From contig NZ_JXAC01000011.1 in assembly GCF_000814685.1 (NCBI RefSeq), positions 1 to 49,624 on the forward strand: a DNA stretch of 49,624 nt. The letters run 5' to 3'. Below, piece after piece: positions 48,450-49,624 of the stretch. The notes under the pieces are model-generated. The model had not been told where the DNA came from. It did no database searches and saw only the letters and a program-made list of their open reading frames with translations. How positions within the stretch are numbered: position 1 is the stretch's first letter; the number at the start of each line of letters is the position of its first letter. Source of the stretch: Sphingobacterium sp. T2. Its GTDB lineage: Bacteria > Bacteroidota > Bacteroidia > Sphingobacteriales > Sphingobacteriaceae. The position numbers were made by a program, and so were the translations under genes.

Positions 48450-49624
48450 ATGAAACTGACAAAAAATAAACTCTATATAGCCCTTTTGTCCGGACTTACA
48501 CTGTTAAGTACAGGTTGTTTCAAATTTGACGATGAAGTGTATTCGGCCTATACCGAAGAAACTTTTCCCAAGACTCCTGAACAGTTTTGTCGCAGTAACA
48601 GGACCTGTTTATACTTCGGCAAGAGGATATTTTGCGGATTACTTTGATCTGCAAACTGCAGGAGCGGATGAGGTAGTCATCCCTACAAGAGGAGGAGACT
48701 GGTTCGATGGAGGAAAATGGCGCGACATGCATTTCCATACATGGTCTCCGTCGCACGAGGTGGTACGTAATGCTTGGAACTGGGGATTTAGCGCTATAGG
48801 AACCTGCAACAGGGTGCTTAGTGTTATCGAGAAATCAGAGGACTCAGAACAGAAAGATCAGACTATCGCTGAGATAAAGACCATGCGTGCTTGGTACTAT
48901 TATCTGATGATGGATGCTTACGGCAACCTGCCTTTAGTGACGACCTTTGACACGGGGACCGAACTGCCTACCACCACACCACGCGCGCAGATATTTGATT
49001 TTATCGTTTCGGAACTGGAGGAAAACCTACCACTGCTGAGTGAAGACAAGTCTCTGCAAACATATGGAAGACCTACAAAATGGTTTGCCCATGCATTGTT
49101 AGCTAAAGCATATCTCAATGCGCAGGTTTATACAAGCACCCCGAATTGGAATAAGGTGGTGGAACATGCCAACAAAATTATAGAGTCACAAAAATTTGCC
49201 TTGGAAACAGATTATCTTGCGCAGTTTAAACCTGACAATGGAGCGGACAGTCCAGAACCTATATTTTCTATTCCTTTTGATGCGTCACGAGCTACAGGAA
49301 ATGCTTTGTTTTTTAAAGTATTGCATTATGCTCACCGTCAGACCTTCGATCTGAATGGTAACCCGTGGAACGGCTGGAGTGCGCAGCCTGCTTATTTCCA
49401 TCTGTTTGAAGACGAAGATATACGCAAGCAACAATGGCTCTATGGACAGCAGTACACCTCTTCCGGGCAGCCTTTGGTATATAACGGAGTTAATATTGTT
49501 TTGAATCCTGTATGGTTTTGTGCTGCTGCCTGGGTTCTGATTTGATATTGGAGGGGCGGACGATGGAGGACGTCTTGCAGGAGCCGCTGTGTCAAATACT
49601 ATCCGGACAAAATCATGTTGGTAG
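48450..49624 (+). CDS. SusD/RagB-family outer membrane lipoprotein, partial, frameshifted
   Basis: This surface lipoprotein binds the nutrient that the SusC partner transports. ATG 48450 gives a type II signal peptide with lipobox LSTGC (C23), then FKFDDEVYSAYTEETFPKTPEQF. A T inserted in the T4 run at 48584-48587 shifts the frame; the correct reading continues VAVTGPVYTSARGYFADYFDLQ and shows NAWNWGFSAIGTCNRVL, RAWYYYLMMDAYGNLPLVT and GRPTKWFAHALLAKAYLNAQVY, the TPR-like helices. Further shifts occur at about 49500-49530 and near 49590 (then RCVKYYPDKIMLV). The window ends inside it. Confidence 0.9.

Overview
The window looks like chromosomal DNA of a Bacteroidota bacterium, most likely Sphingobacteriaceae (Sphingobacterium/Pedobacter-like). 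Evidence: a SusC/SusD outer-membrane pair with a SusD lipobox, a DUF4254 protein, GT11 and GT90 glycosyltransferases, Bacteroidota-type promoters (TTG-N19-TAnnTTTG before a tRNA gene) and little use of Shine-Dalgarno sites. No transposase, integrase, phage gene, plasmid gene or CRISPR array was seen.

Layout, left to right. (1) 1-8.4 kb: recJ (cut by the left edge), an MBL-fold hydrolase, a KhtT/KhtU-like K+/H+ antiporter pair, a DUF59 Fe-S protein, a GT4 glycosyltransferase, a polyprenyl diphosphate synthase, an omega-amidase-like nitrilase, a small membrane protein and a MarR regulator. (2) 8.4-19 kb: a membrane-anchored FMN/Fe-S glutamate-synthase-like protein, a DUF2520 Rossmann protein, cytochrome c maturation genes ccmF and ccmE, a dicarboxylate symporter, mnmD, slyD, a DUF255 thioredoxin-fold protein, sixA and tRNA-Ser(GGA). 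(3) 19.3-28.4 kb: the remains of a phosphoesterase gene, a VOC protein, then a surface-glycan cluster of eight glycosyltransferases plus a DUF4254 gene. (4) 28.4-36 kb: the complex I membrane-arm operon nuoHIJKLMN. (5) 36-44 kb: a secreted sulfatase and gltBD (NADPH glutamate synthase). (6) 44-49.6 kb: an L-Ala-D/L-Glu-type dipeptide epimerase and the start of a SusC/SusD nutrient-uptake locus cut by the right edge.

The genes fall into energy metabolism (nuo, ccm), nitrogen assimilation (gltBD), cell-envelope glycan assembly (GT cluster, polyprenyl synthase) and glycan or nutrient capture (SusCD, sulfatase).

The dominant oddity is technical. About 30 single-base indels, many of them one-base changes in A/T runs of 3-8 nt, break more than 20 genes, including essential or strongly conserved ones. 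In many cases the intact protein can be rebuilt by changing one base, so I annotate these as genes with sequencing frameshifts rather than pseudogenes. One apparent fusion (CcmF-DUF2520) and one apparent nonsense codon (in the fucosyltransferase) disappear in the same way. The best biological leads are the glycosyltransferase cluster with tandem GT2 paralogues, the orphan membrane FMN/Fe-S GltB-like protein, the Cys-type CcmE, the split nuo locus, and an internally deleted phosphoesterase gene. I did not find a clearly new multi-gene system.
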